From NCBI RefSeq assembly GCF_018861125.1, contig NZ_JAHKQN010000019.1, positions 158,849 to 222,848 of the forward strand: DNA of 64,000 nucleotides. Reading direction: 5' to 3'. Origin of the DNA: Cellulophaga baltica. Its GTDB lineage: Bacteria; Bacteroidota; Bacteroidia; Flavobacteriales; Flavobacteriaceae. Below are positions 1 to 8,313 of the stretch, in pieces (position 1 is the stretch's first letter; the number at the start of each line of letters is the position of its first letter). Both the position numbers and the translations under genes were made by a program. Under the pieces are notes generated by a model. It saw only the letters and a list, made by a program, of their open reading frames with translations. It did not search any database and was not told where the DNA came from.

Positions 1-6
1 TTTCAT
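1..6 (-). CDS. Possible first codons of a further operon gene, cut by the left edge
   Basis: The first six bases read ATGAAA on the minus strand, preceded by an A-rich stretch ending in AAAAAAGG. This would be the next gene of the minus-strand polysaccharide operon, about 50 bases downstream of the glycosyltransferase stop. Only two codons are visible, so the product cannot be named. A sugar-phosphate transferase is common at this position in such loci, but that is a guess from family context only. Confidence 0.3.
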
Positions 7-56
7 CCTTTTTTGTTTTAAAGATTTAGTACACTTAAAATTTAAGCATGATAATA

Positions 57-1226
57 TTAAATTACTTTTTTAATATTTTTTAAAAGAACGGCATTAATTA
101 TATTAACATCAAATTTCTCTTCAGCTAATTGTCTACTTTTAATACCCATTTCTTTAAGCATTGATGGGTTTTTTAAAAATGCTTCCATGGCATCAACTAA
201 TGCTTTTTCATTTTTTGGGGGAATTAAAATTCCGTTTTCATTATTACCAACAATCGTTTCTTTGCAACCTGGTGTATTTGTTGTAATTAATGGAAGACCT
301 ACAGATGTAGCTTCTAAACATGATCTAGGAATACCTTCTCTGTAGTAAGTTGGTAAAACAAAAACATCATTTTTATATAAATGTTCTTCAACGTTATTTT
401 GTCTACCATGGTAAACTATAACGTCTTTTTTTACAAGTTCATTAATCCTGTCAATTGAAATACCTGAAGGAGTATTGTCTGGTTCTCCGATAATATGAAA
501 TTCAGCATTCGTATAGGTACCTTTTAATTTTTCTGCAGCATTAACATACATGTCAATACCTTTTTCTTTAATTAAACGAGCAACAAACATAAATTTAATA
601 TTATCTGTCACTTTTTCATTAACTCTATAACGGTACTTGTCTAAACTAACACCTGAACCACCAATAAAGTCAACAGGTTTTGATTTAGCTATAATATTTT
701 TATCTAGAAAAAGCTGATAATCATCTCTATTTTGAAAAATTACAGTATGGTTGGTTTTTAAAGCTTTTCTATATAATGTCTGGGTTACTTTTTGCAGTAA
801 TTTTGCTTTAGTAGAGGCACCGCTAAATGTATACCCTAACCCTGAAATCATAGAAATAACAGGTATGTTTAATTTAGCAGCAGCTATTGATCCATATATT
901 ACTGGTTTAATTGAATATGGAAATAGTAAATCAATTTCATTATCAATTAATATTTTCTTTATATTATTTATAGACTTTAAATCCATAAAAGGATTTAAAC
1001 CTGTACGTTCAAGTTCAAAACCTGCAGTTTTAGCTCCTAATGAATTTAGTTTATTTTCAACTTCATCATCAATATCTGGTGCAGCACCAAATACTTCGTA
1101 GCCATTATCAACCAAATTTTTTATAAAATCGCCTCTAAAGTGAACTAGTGATTTAGGGTGTGAACCCATCACCATAATTTTTTTAATCTTCATGCTTGGT
1201 TGATTTTTTTTTAAAGTTTTTTTCAA
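57..1226 (-). CDS. GT4 family glycosyltransferase (PglA-like)
   Basis: Predicted retaining GT-B glycosyltransferase acting on a lipid-linked oligosaccharide at the inner face of the cytoplasmic membrane. It has an N-terminal Rossmann half beginning near residue 15, a conserved FVARLIKEKG donor-domain start near 213-222, and the GT4 EX7E motif at E297 and E305 (EGIPRSCLE). The overall look recalls PglA-type GalNAc transferases that act on bacillosamine-PP-lipid, which fits the PglE/PglF-like genes in the same locus. The exact sugar is not determinable. An alternative start at 1193 (MKIKKIMVMG) removes eleven Lys-rich residues and would fit the family N-terminus better. It is the last complete gene of the minus-strand operon, 78 bases after the preceding glycosyltransferase. 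Confidence 0.85.
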   Translation of the reverse strand: MKKTLKKNQPSMKIKKIMVMGSHPKSLVHFRGDFIKNLVDNGYEVFGAAPDIDDEVENKLNSLGAKTAGFELERTGLNPFMDLKSINNIKKILIDNEIDLLFPYSIKPVIYGSIAAAKLNIPVISMISGLGYTFSGASTKAKLLQKVTQTLYRKALKTNHTVIFQNRDDYQLFLDKNIIAKSKPVDFIGGSGVSLDKYRYRVNEKVTDNIKFMFVARLIKEKGIDMYVNAAEKLKGTYTNAEFHIIGEPDNTPSGISIDRINELVKKDVIVYHGRQNNVEEHLYKNDVFVLPTYYREGIPRSCLEATSVGLPLITTNTPGCKETIVGNNENGILIPPKNEKALVDAMEAFLKNPSMLKEMGIKSRQLAEEKFDVNIINAVLLKNIKKVI

Positions 1227-1304
1227 AACTATTTTTTTTTATTAGTTAACTGTTATAGCTGTGTAGTTAATCGATTAATAGTCGAATTATATAGTTGTGT
1301 GGCC

Positions 1305-2405
1305 TTATTTAATTAAATCTAACATTTTTAAATTAAAAGTTTCAATAGTTCTATTTGAAAGAAAATTATCAAAAATTTGCCTTTTGTTTTTATTGTCTTC
1401 GTTTAAACACTTTAAGATACAATTTGACAATTCAGTTTCATTTTCAGGCTCACAAGTAAATATGCCTTCTATTTGATCTATATCTCCTGCACTAAGTGTC
1501 GCTACTATATTCGTATTCTGAGACATCATTTGTAGCAATACGTTAGGGAAGCCTTCAAGCCTTGAAGATAATATACAAGCTGTTGCATTATTAAAATAAG
1601 GATAAACATTATCAACAAAACCAGGTAGCGTTATTTTCTTTTGTAACTCTAATTCAACAATTAGGTTTTCTAAAGTTGCTCTTTCTTTACCTTCTCCTAA
1701 TATTATTAATTTTAAATCAGGTTGTTCCTTCAAAATACTTTTAAAAGACTTTATAAGTATGTCAAAACCTTTCACAGGCATTAATCGGCCAGCAGCAACC
1801 AGATATTTGCCAGAAATAACTTCTGTATTATTATTTTTTGATTTTAAGGCTATATCTTCAAAGTTAATTGGGTTTGATAACACATGTACATTTAAATTAT
1901 TAGCAAAGCCATTAAGGCCTTCTAATAAACCCTGTTTCATATAATTTGTTTGACAAATTACAAGTGAACTTTTTATATAACCTAAATGATAAAAAAAACG
2001 ATATATTTTTAATTTAAAACCTGAAAATAATTTAAATATTGAATTTGATTCGCGAACAATAATTTTTGTTTTTTTGAAAAATTTGATTCTTTTAGCAAAA
2101 CCTAAAACTCCATTTATTATGGTTTGTGATGTAAATGTATGGGTGTAATTTTTTGTGCCACTAAAAATAAAATATGGAATTAAAAAAAATATACTAATGA
2201 AGTAATTCGAAAAAGGAAAGTATGTAACTTTTGAATTTTCTTCAAATTCAGACCAACTATCACAAGTTTTTTTTGTTAAAATTATAATGTTAGCTGAGCC
2301 TTTATTTGCTTTAACAAATTTTGCTTGATTCATAATTATTTGTTCAGAACCTTGTAGCTTATCTGTGGGTAATATGAATAACCAATTTGTTTGCTGTAAA
2401 TTCAT
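1305..2405 (-). CDS. GT4 family glycosyltransferase with altered EX7E motif
   Basis: Predicted GT-B glycosyltransferase of the polysaccharide operon, 366 residues. A short N-terminal domain is followed by the donor-binding half, starting at the AAGRLMPVKGFD segment near residue 204 and containing ILGEGKER near 235. The usual GT4 EX7E pair is seen as E284 and Q292 (EGFPNVLLQ), so the second glutamate is replaced by glutamine. The second Glu usually contacts the donor ribose, so activity could persist with changed donor handling; that is inference. It sits 9 bases downstream of another GT4 gene, so the two are almost certainly co-transcribed. Acceptor and donor sugars are unknown. Confidence 0.82.
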   Translation of the reverse strand: MNLQQTNWLFILPTDKLQGSEQIIMNQAKFVKANKGSANIIILTKKTCDSWSEFEENSKVTYFPFSNYFISIFFLIPYFIFSGTKNYTHTFTSQTIINGVLGFAKRIKFFKKTKIIVRESNSIFKLFSGFKLKIYRFFYHLGYIKSSLVICQTNYMKQGLLEGLNGFANNLNVHVLSNPINFEDIALKSKNNNTEVISGKYLVAAGRLMPVKGFDILIKSFKSILKEQPDLKLIILGEGKERATLENLIVELELQKKITLPGFVDNVYPYFNNATACILSSRLEGFPNVLLQMMSQNTNIVATLSAGDIDQIEGIFTCEPENETELSNCILKCLNEDNKNKRQIFDNFLSNRTIETFNLKMLDLIK

Positions 2406-2414
2406 AGTTTAAAA

Positions 2415-3476
2415 TTACTTAGCTATTAATTCTGAAAATAATTCTTCGTATTGTTTTAGTATTTTTTCCTCTCCATACCTACTAACAACAGAATCTCTAA
2501 CTTTATTTTTTTCAAAATTATTTTTAGCTAATGTCTCTTTTAAAAACTTAAAAAAATCATCTTTAGTATTTGCAATATATCCATTTATGCCTTTTTGTAT
2601 TATTTCGTTGATTCCTCCTGGAGCATTAAAAGCAATTACAGGTGTGCCAACAGCGCAACTTTCAATTAAAACATTAGGGAAGCCTTCTAAATAGGAACCA
2701 TGTATATATATATCGCTTTCTGCTAAGTATTTTTGTGGTTCACTAGTGAAAGAAACAAATTTTACTTTTTCAGTTAATCCAGATTCAATTACTTTTTTGT
2801 TTAATTCTTCTTTTAGTGGTCCGTCACCTATAATTGTGAATTCAAATGGTGTTTTTATTTTTTCTAAAACTTCTAAGAGTCTTAAGTGACCTTTTTGCTC
2901 CACCAATCTTCCAACAGTAACTAATTTAATAGCTGTTTTATCACTGTCCTCTTTTTTAAGTTTAAATTGACTAGTAACTGGATTATTAATTATTTTTAGT
3001 TTTTTTGTTGGGAAATTTAGATTTTTTATAAGATCATTTTTCATATCTGATGACTGACATACAATCATGTCTAAGAATTTTTTTTGCATAAAATCAGCAA
3101 ACCAAAAACTCTTACCCTTTTTTTCTTTCCATCCTGTTCTTACGAAAGTTTCTCTACCAACAAACTTTATTTTTGGAAAAAGAACAGAAATTACAGCCAT
3201 AAGTGTGTTCACATGTGCCAATGAACTAAAAACAACCTTTGGTTTTTCTTTCTTGAATAATTTTATTAGCTCTAATAATGAATCTCTGACCTTATTTTTT
3301 TCTAAAAAAATAATATCTACTTTATCTACAAGGTATGAGGCATTATTATTAAAACCAACAACAACAAGTGTAGGTTTAAACTTATTTTTGTCAATATTTT
3401 GAGCAATAAAAGACATCACACGTTCTGCTCCTCCAGCTCTTAAAGATGGGATGATAAAAAATATTTTTGGTTTCAA
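2415..3476 (-). CDS. GT4 family glycosyltransferase
   Basis: Predicted GT-B glycosyltransferase, 353 residues. The N-terminal SLRAGGAERV motif at 11-20 is the glycine-rich acceptor-side loop typical of GT4 enzymes. The donor half has VGRLVEQKGH near 188-197, IIGDGPLKEEL near 215, and an intact EX7E motif at E264 and E272 (EGFPNVLIE). It should add one sugar to the lipid-linked repeat unit in the cytoplasm. Its start is 1 base from the stop of the serine-acetyltransferase-like gene upstream in the transcript, so coupled translation is likely. Sugar specificity cannot be read from the sequence. Confidence 0.87.
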   Translation of the reverse strand: MKPKIFFIIPSLRAGGAERVMSFIAQNIDKNKFKPTLVVVGFNNNASYLVDKVDIIFLEKNKVRDSLLELIKLFKKEKPKVVFSSLAHVNTLMAVISVLFPKIKFVGRETFVRTGWKEKKGKSFWFADFMQKKFLDMIVCQSSDMKNDLIKNLNFPTKKLKIINNPVTSQFKLKKEDSDKTAIKLVTVGRLVEQKGHLRLLEVLEKIKTPFEFTIIGDGPLKEELNKKVIESGLTEKVKFVSFTSEPQKYLAESDIYIHGSYLEGFPNVLIESCAVGTPVIAFNAPGGINEIIQKGINGYIANTKDDFFKFLKETLAKNNFEKNKVRDSVVSRYGEEKILKQYEELFSELIAK

Positions 3477-3477
3477 G

Positions 3478-4062
3478 TTATTTAAGGTGTTTTATTATTG
3501 TTTTAATGTCAAAATCTTTCAATTTTTTGGCGGGTACACCACCAATAACTGTATTTTCTTCTAAAAAAGATTTACCAACGCTTGCATTCGCAGCTATAGC
3601 GGTATTATTTGCTATTTTAATATCTCCATAAATTTTTGCCCCAGGTCCAATATAAACATTGTCTCCTATTTGTGGAGCTTCAGGTTTGCCACCTGATGCA
3701 CCAATATTAACGCAAACATGTATACGACAATTTTTTCCAATTCGTGCTTTACTATTGACAACGATAGTTCCGTAATGAATAATTGCTAATCCAGGTCCAA
3801 AAACGTTTCTAGGTATTGAAAACCCTAACTTTAGTGATAGTTTTTGATACTTGTGTTTTAAATAATAAAAATAAAACTTTTGAAAAATGTTTTTATTAGT
3901 GTTCTGGTAGTATTCAGTAGTTCTTAATAGTTTTTGAAATTTCCAAATTAGATTAGGCTTTAGAAATAAAATTAGTCTATTTTTTAAAGAATCATTTTTA
4001 ATTCCTTTAGCGTTTTTATCAGCCTCTATATATAATTTTAAGTCTTTTTTTGATTTTATCAT
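3478..4062 (-). CDS. Serine acetyltransferase-like hexapeptide acyltransferase (WcaB/CysE type)
   Basis: A left-handed beta-helix acyltransferase of 194 residues. The C-terminal half carries hexapeptide repeats (for example IGKNCRIHVCVNIGASGG, then IGDNVYIGPGAKIYG) and ends with the family-typical VIGGVPAKKLK segment. The N-terminal part is a short helical domain as in CysE relatives. In a capsule operon such proteins usually O-acetylate a sugar of the repeat unit rather than serine, as with colanic acid WcaB. That assignment rests on context. It overlaps no neighbour and lies 1 base before the next GT4 and 8 bases after the other acyltransferase gene. Confidence 0.82.
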   Translation of the reverse strand: MIKSKKDLKLYIEADKNAKGIKNDSLKNRLILFLKPNLIWKFQKLLRTTEYYQNTNKNIFQKFYFYYLKHKYQKLSLKLGFSIPRNVFGPGLAIIHYGTIVVNSKARIGKNCRIHVCVNIGASGGKPEAPQIGDNVYIGPGAKIYGDIKIANNTAIAANASVGKSFLEENTVIGGVPAKKLKDFDIKTIIKHLK

Positions 4063-4070
4063 AGCTCAAT

Positions 4071-4604
4071 TTATAAATAGGGTTTGCTCTCATTATCTAA
4101 AACGTCTAAAATTCTTTCTTTGTAATTTTTAGATTTATTTAAGTCACTGTCAGAAATATAAGTTTCTAGTATTTTTTCACCATAACTTGAGTAATTTCCA
4201 ATAATTTTTGCTGGGTTTCCGGCAACAATACTATTTGTAGGTACTGATTTTGTTACTACGCTACCTGCAGCAACAATAACATTATTATCAATAACTACAC
4301 CCGGCATTATTATACTGTTTGAACCAATAAAAACATTATTTCCTATTTTCACTCTTCGATATAAATAACGTCTCCCTTTTTCATCATTAAATAACCATGT
4401 AGAACCATCGTGAGTGAGTAATTTTACACCAGAGGTTATGGTTACTTTATCACCCATTGATATCAACCAAGGTTCAGAACCAAATGATGTTATAAGTATT
4501 CTACAATTATCTCCTACTTTTACACCTTTGTACCTTGCGTAATTAACTCCGGATAATGTAATTATTTTATATTTTTCCTTAATTAATGAAAAGATTTTTT
4601 TCAT
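4071..4604 (-). CDS. Hexapeptide-repeat acyltransferase (WcaF/WbbJ-like)
   Basis: A 177-residue left-handed beta-helix O-acetyltransferase. The segment VKIGNNVFIGSNSIIMPGV and the following VIVAAGSVVTKSVPTNSIVAGNPAKIIG are textbook features of the maltose O-acetyltransferase/WbbJ group. A probable catalytic histidine lies in LLTHDGSTW. It is expected to acetylate a sugar of the polysaccharide repeat unit in the cytoplasm. The start at 4604 overlaps the end of the polymerase gene by 26 bases, which points to translational coupling. It is the second acyltransferase of the operon, so the polysaccharide may carry two kinds of acyl decoration. Confidence 0.84.
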   Translation of the reverse strand: MKKIFSLIKEKYKIITLSGVNYARYKGVKVGDNCRILITSFGSEPWLISMGDKVTITSGVKLLTHDGSTWLFNDEKGRRYLYRRVKIGNNVFIGSNSIIMPGVVIDNNVIVAAGSVVTKSVPTNSIVAGNPAKIIGNYSSYGEKILETYISDSDLNKSKNYKERILDVLDNESKPYL

Positions 4605-5697
4605 ACTCTTCTTTGTTTTGTTTAATATTATATTGGATCCACATTGATATAAACAATATATAATATAGAATAAAGTAATTGTGTGCAGCCATTAAAAATA
4701 ATATAAGAGCAATGCTTTGCATTAAAATATTGGGTGCTATTTTAAAGTATCTTATGCCACTTATTAAAAAATTAATATAAAACAGTATAATAAAGAGGAA
4801 AGCAATAATACCCGCTTCACCAATAATTAATAAAAAGGTGTTGTGAGAACCTAAGGTCCATACACCACCTTTTTGGAATGCACCATATCCATTACCTAAA
4901 AAAGGTCTGTTTTCCACAGCATCATAAAAATGCGCCCAAGTTTCTGTTCTACTATCTTCATCAATATTATAATTTCTTGATGAATTTTGTTCACCAGTTA
5001 TCGCTGCCTTTAATACTAAAAATCTTGGATTATCTAAGTTAAGCGCGTCGCCAAAAATGATTATCAATGTTAATATCCCAAAACCAATGGCAAAATATTT
5101 TATATTTTTTATGGAGTTGATTAATGATAATAAATTTACTAAAATTAGTATCACTATAAATGTTCTTGAAAAAGTTAAAATACCACAAACGACTGCAATT
5201 ATTCTGCCAATATTTTTTAGTCTTTTATTTTTTACTGCATAAGATAAAGTGTAACATGATATGCAAATAAACCCTGCGGCATTAGGATTTAAGTACAATC
5301 CGCTGTATCTGCTATATCCACCTCCAAAAAATATTGCGTTTATTAATATACTTAATGCTCCAATTGACAAAAAAACATATAAGTCATTTGCTGTTGTTTT
5401 TTTTATAACTTCTGAACCGCATATAATTACTATAAAATATTTTATACATACCGTTAAAAAATCAGAAGTTTCACCTTGGTATATTTGTATACCACTAATA
5501 AGAAAATAGATTAATCCAATTGAAATCATCCATGCATTGGGTCTACCTGGCTTATTTAAAACATAAAATATAATAAGCAATAAAAAAGACAAATAGCTTA
5601 AGGCACTTCCGATACCTGAACCTAAAAATTGAAGAGAAGCTCCAGGTGCATTTAAAATAAAAATCGATAAAATTATATATTTTAAAATATTAAGCAT
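4579..5697 (-). CDS. Wzy-type O-antigen/capsule polymerase or ligase-like membrane protein
   Basis: A 372-residue polytopic membrane protein with about ten hydrophobic segments. Near residues 240-300 it has the Wzy_C-type signature: an R-x-E-x-W segment (SRTETWAHF), FLGNGYGAFQKGG, then GSHNTFLLIIGEAGIIAF. This matches the HNxxL...G...G pattern of O-antigen polymerases and ligases. In a locus with a flippase and a Wza/Wzc pair, the polymerase role is more likely than ligase: it would link flipped repeat units in the periplasm. It overlaps the flippase gene upstream by 8 bases and the acyltransferase downstream by 26, so it is firmly inside one operon. Confidence 0.83.
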   Translation of the reverse strand: MLNILKYIILSIFILNAPGASLQFLGSGIGSALSYLSFLLLIIFYVLNKPGRPNAWMISIGLIYFLISGIQIYQGETSDFLTVCIKYFIVIICGSEVIKKTTANDLYVFLSIGALSILINAIFFGGGYSRYSGLYLNPNAAGFICISCYTLSYAVKNKRLKNIGRIIAVVCGILTFSRTFIVILILVNLLSLINSIKNIKYFAIGFGILTLIIIFGDALNLDNPRFLVLKAAITGEQNSSRNYNIDEDSRTETWAHFYDAVENRPFLGNGYGAFQKGGVWTLGSHNTFLLIIGEAGIIAFLFIILFYINFLISGIRYFKIAPNILMQSIALILFLMAAHNYFILYYILFISMWIQYNIKQNKEEYEKNLFIN

Positions 5698-7030
5698 TTC
5701 TAATTTTTTTATATTCTTTAATGGAAAAATTTAAATAAATGAATGGGCTTATTGAATAAACTATTGTTGTAGCTAAAACAATTCCATAAACACCATAAGA
5801 CTTCATTAAAATATAATCTAAAATAACACTTAAAATTAAATTAAATAAAGAGATTTTAGCCATGAACTTATTCTTGTTAGTACTGGTTAAAAATTTGACA
5901 AGAACATTGCCACATAAATAAAAAGGAATGTATGCTAACAAAATCATTTGTATATTACTTACTTTATAAGTGTCAGAAGCTGTAAACTCATTTCTTTCAA
6001 ATAATAATTTTACTATTGTAGGAGAAAAAATTATTAATAAAATAACAACCACTAAAGCCCCACTGAACAAATATTTTAATACTTTAAATAAATGTTCGTA
6101 TGCTTTATTTATATCTTCATTAATTAATTTTGAAAAATGAGGCAATAAAACGTTTCCTAACCCTACCATTGAAAACCCTAAAATAAATGCAGGTATTTTT
6201 AAACCATAATTAATTGCTGCTACACTACCAATAACAAGCATTGCTGCAAAATATTGATCTACTACTGGAATTAAACCAGTCAATAAACTTGAAGATATTT
6301 TAAGAGGAAACTCTCTTAACATTGTAACAATATTTTTATTTTTAAAATCTATTTTACCTAGTGATAATGTTTTTTTGTAAAGGCAGATTGATAAAAGAAA
6401 TATAAATGTTAAGATACTACCTATTAAGGTCGAAATAGCTAATACAAGATCATCATTAATTAGGTTATTATTAAATTTTAAAAAGAAAAGAATAGTTAAT
6501 GGTATAAAAATAGGTCCAAATGATGAAAATTTGAATTCTCCTTTTATGTTTAATAAACCAGTTAGTAAAGACGAAAGCCCCCATATTAATATACAAGGTG
6601 AAATGTACCTAAATTGTTTTTTCACCAATGCATAATATTCATTTGTATGCCCAGGAATAAAATTTTCTAAATAGATATCCGTAAATGTAATTGCTATTAT
6701 AAAAAATACTGTTGAACAAGCAAAAGTTATTAAAAAACTTGATGATTGAAAAGATTTGATACTTCCATTAGCTTTTTCATTAGCTATATAATTTGGAATA
6801 AATACGTTTGCAAATGAATTTAAGAAAACAGTTGAAATAAACCCAGGGATTATTGATGCTATTAAAAAAGTATCTATATAAATAGATAATCCAAATTCTG
6901 AAGCAACAACAGTTTCTTTAAAAAAACCTATAAATTTTATAAAAGAAGTAATTGATATTACAACTAATATATTTCTAATGACAGGTTTTTTTAGAAAGTC
7001 AATTATTTTGTTAATGTATTTTTTTAGCAT
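5690..7030 (-). CDS. MurJ/MviN-like lipid-linked oligosaccharide flippase
   Basis: A 446-residue membrane protein with about 12-14 transmembrane segments. The N-terminal stretch (VVASEFGLSIYIDTF, then NSFANVFIPNY) is the MurJ signature, with FG-S near the first loop and the F-P-Y motif of the second helix. It also has FSMVGLGNVLLPHFSKL in the middle. MurJ-type proteins flip undecaprenyl-linked substrates across the inner membrane. In a polysaccharide operon with no separate Wzx, this one probably exports the capsule repeat unit. It is shorter than E. coli MurJ (511 residues). It lies 7 bases after the GT4 gene and overlaps the polymerase by 8 bases. Confidence 0.84.
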   Translation of the reverse strand: MLKKYINKIIDFLKKPVIRNILVVISITSFIKFIGFFKETVVASEFGLSIYIDTFLIASIIPGFISTVFLNSFANVFIPNYIANEKANGSIKSFQSSSFLITFACSTVFFIIAITFTDIYLENFIPGHTNEYYALVKKQFRYISPCILIWGLSSLLTGLLNIKGEFKFSSFGPIFIPLTILFFLKFNNNLINDDLVLAISTLIGSILTFIFLLSICLYKKTLSLGKIDFKNKNIVTMLREFPLKISSSLLTGLIPVVDQYFAAMLVIGSVAAINYGLKIPAFILGFSMVGLGNVLLPHFSKLINEDINKAYEHLFKVLKYLFSGALVVVILLIIFSPTIVKLLFERNEFTASDTYKVSNIQMILLAYIPFYLCGNVLVKFLTSTNKNKFMAKISLFNLILSVILDYILMKSYGVYGIVLATTIVYSISPFIYLNFSIKEYKKIRNA

Positions 7031-7037
7031 TTATGAA

Positions 7038-8144
7038 TTAAATTGACGTGTTGTTCAAACAATCTTTAATTAAAATTTCCCATTCAGAAGTAATTTTTGT
7101 TGCTTCAAAAGGTTTAGCTGCAATATGGGCTTTGCTACCAAAATCTTGGATTAAATTTTCATTTTGAATTAATTTAATTAATTTGTTTTCAAGTGCTTTT
7201 TGATCATCAATTTCAATTAAATATCCGTTTTCATTAGAATTTATCAATTCGCTAGGTCCTGTTGGGCAATTCGTGGATATTGGCGCAAGCCCCATGTACA
7301 TAGCTTCGATAAGTACATTTGGAAACCCTTCAAATTTAGAGGTCATTACAAATATTTTAGATTTTTGATATAAGCCGACAACATTTTTAGTTTTGCCAAT
7401 TAAACTAATTTTATCTGTCATACCTAAGTCATCGATCATTTTTTGGTATTTATCTCTTAGCTTTCCTTCGCCAGCAATTATAAGTTTCCAATCATTATTG
7501 TCAATATTACTAAATGCATTAATTAATAAATGTTGAGCTTTTTGCTCTGTCAACCTTCCAATATTTAATACAATATTTTCTTTAGTATTTTTTTGTAATG
7601 ATTTTTCTGTAATTTCTTGTGATAAAGGATTGGCCAAAATAACAACATTGTTGGGTTCTAAGAGTTTATCAAAAAAAGATTTTATTTGCTCTGTTTGAAC
7701 AACTAAATAATTAGCCTTTTTGTACAAAACATTTCTTAAAAAATTCCATTTCTTCTTTGGAGCATTTTCAATCTCAGGATTGTTTCGTTCACTAATAATA
7801 CATGGTATTTTAGCTTTTCTACTTGCTAATATTGAAAGTATATTAGTGCTTGTTATAAATCCAATAACAATATCTATTTTTTCTTCTTTTAGATATGAAG
7901 ATATTTTTTTATAAAAATAATAGTTGTTGGTTATGGACTCTATAGAATTTGAGCTAATTTTTTTTTCTTCTCTGCAAGAGAATATTTTAATTTTAGAGTT
8001 TAAATTATAAAAAGGTTTTTCTTTTACAAGCTGTATAATTGAAACTTCGTATCTCTCTATTAATTCATTTGATAAAGTTGATATTACCCTTTCAGCGCCA
8101 CCTGCGGTTAACGATCCAACAACAAATGCAATTTTTTTCTTCAT
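7038..8144 (-). CDS. GT4 family glycosyltransferase, first gene of the minus-strand operon
   Basis: A 368-residue GT-B glycosyltransferase. SLTAGGAERV at 11-20 is the acceptor-side glycine loop. NIGRLTEQKA near 194-203, IIAGEGKLRD near 222, and the EX7E motif at E272 and E280 (EGFPNVLIE) mark the donor domain. It resembles the enzyme at 2415-3476 over these motifs, so they may be diverged duplicates. It is the first gene after the divergent intergenic region shared with the beta-helix gene at 8314. A candidate -7 box lies about 40 bases upstream of the start. Donor and acceptor are unknown. Confidence 0.87.
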   Translation of the reverse strand: MKKKIAFVVGSLTAGGAERVISTLSNELIERYEVSIIQLVKEKPFYNLNSKIKIFSCREEKKISSNSIESITNNYYFYKKISSYLKEEKIDIVIGFITSTNILSILASRKAKIPCIISERNNPEIENAPKKKWNFLRNVLYKKANYLVVQTEQIKSFFDKLLEPNNVVILANPLSQEITEKSLQKNTKENIVLNIGRLTEQKAQHLLINAFSNIDNNDWKLIIAGEGKLRDKYQKMIDDLGMTDKISLIGKTKNVVGLYQKSKIFVMTSKFEGFPNVLIEAMYMGLAPISTNCPTGPSELINSNENGYLIEIDDQKALENKLIKLIQNENLIQDFGSKAHIAAKPFEATKITSEWEILIKDCLNNTSI

Positions 8145-8184
8145 ACTATTGGTTTGGTGTATTTGAAAATTCCCAAATTCTGTT

Positions 8185-8192
8185 CAAATGTA
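8185..8192 (-). promoter_or_regulatory. Candidate -7 promoter box for the glycosyltransferase operon
   Basis: On the minus strand this reads TACATTTG, a full match to the Bacteroidota -7 motif TAnnTTTG, 40 bases upstream of the start at 8144. I see no good -33 TTG element at the expected spacing, so the call is tentative. Confidence 0.4.
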
Positions 8193-8260
8193 ATTATTTT
8201 ATATCTAAAGTTTAACAGATTTTGATAGGCGGATAAAATATACGTTGTAATGAATTTATT

Positions 8261-8268
8261 TAGTTTTG
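8261..8268 (+). promoter_or_regulatory. Candidate -7 promoter box for the first beta-helix gene
   Basis: TAGTTTTG matches the Bacteroidota -7 motif TAnnTTTG and lies 45 bases upstream of the ATG at 8314. A TTG at 8245-8247 is closer than the usual -33 spacing, so only the -7 part is well supported. Confidence 0.35.
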
Positions 8269-8313
8269 TATTTCATTCTAAAATGAAATAAACTAATTTC
8301 TATTTGCCTTCTT

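Noticed and set aside
751-1101. Plus-strand ORF within the first glycosyltransferase gene
   Set aside because: Shadow of a conserved GT4 domain; no start signal or family features.
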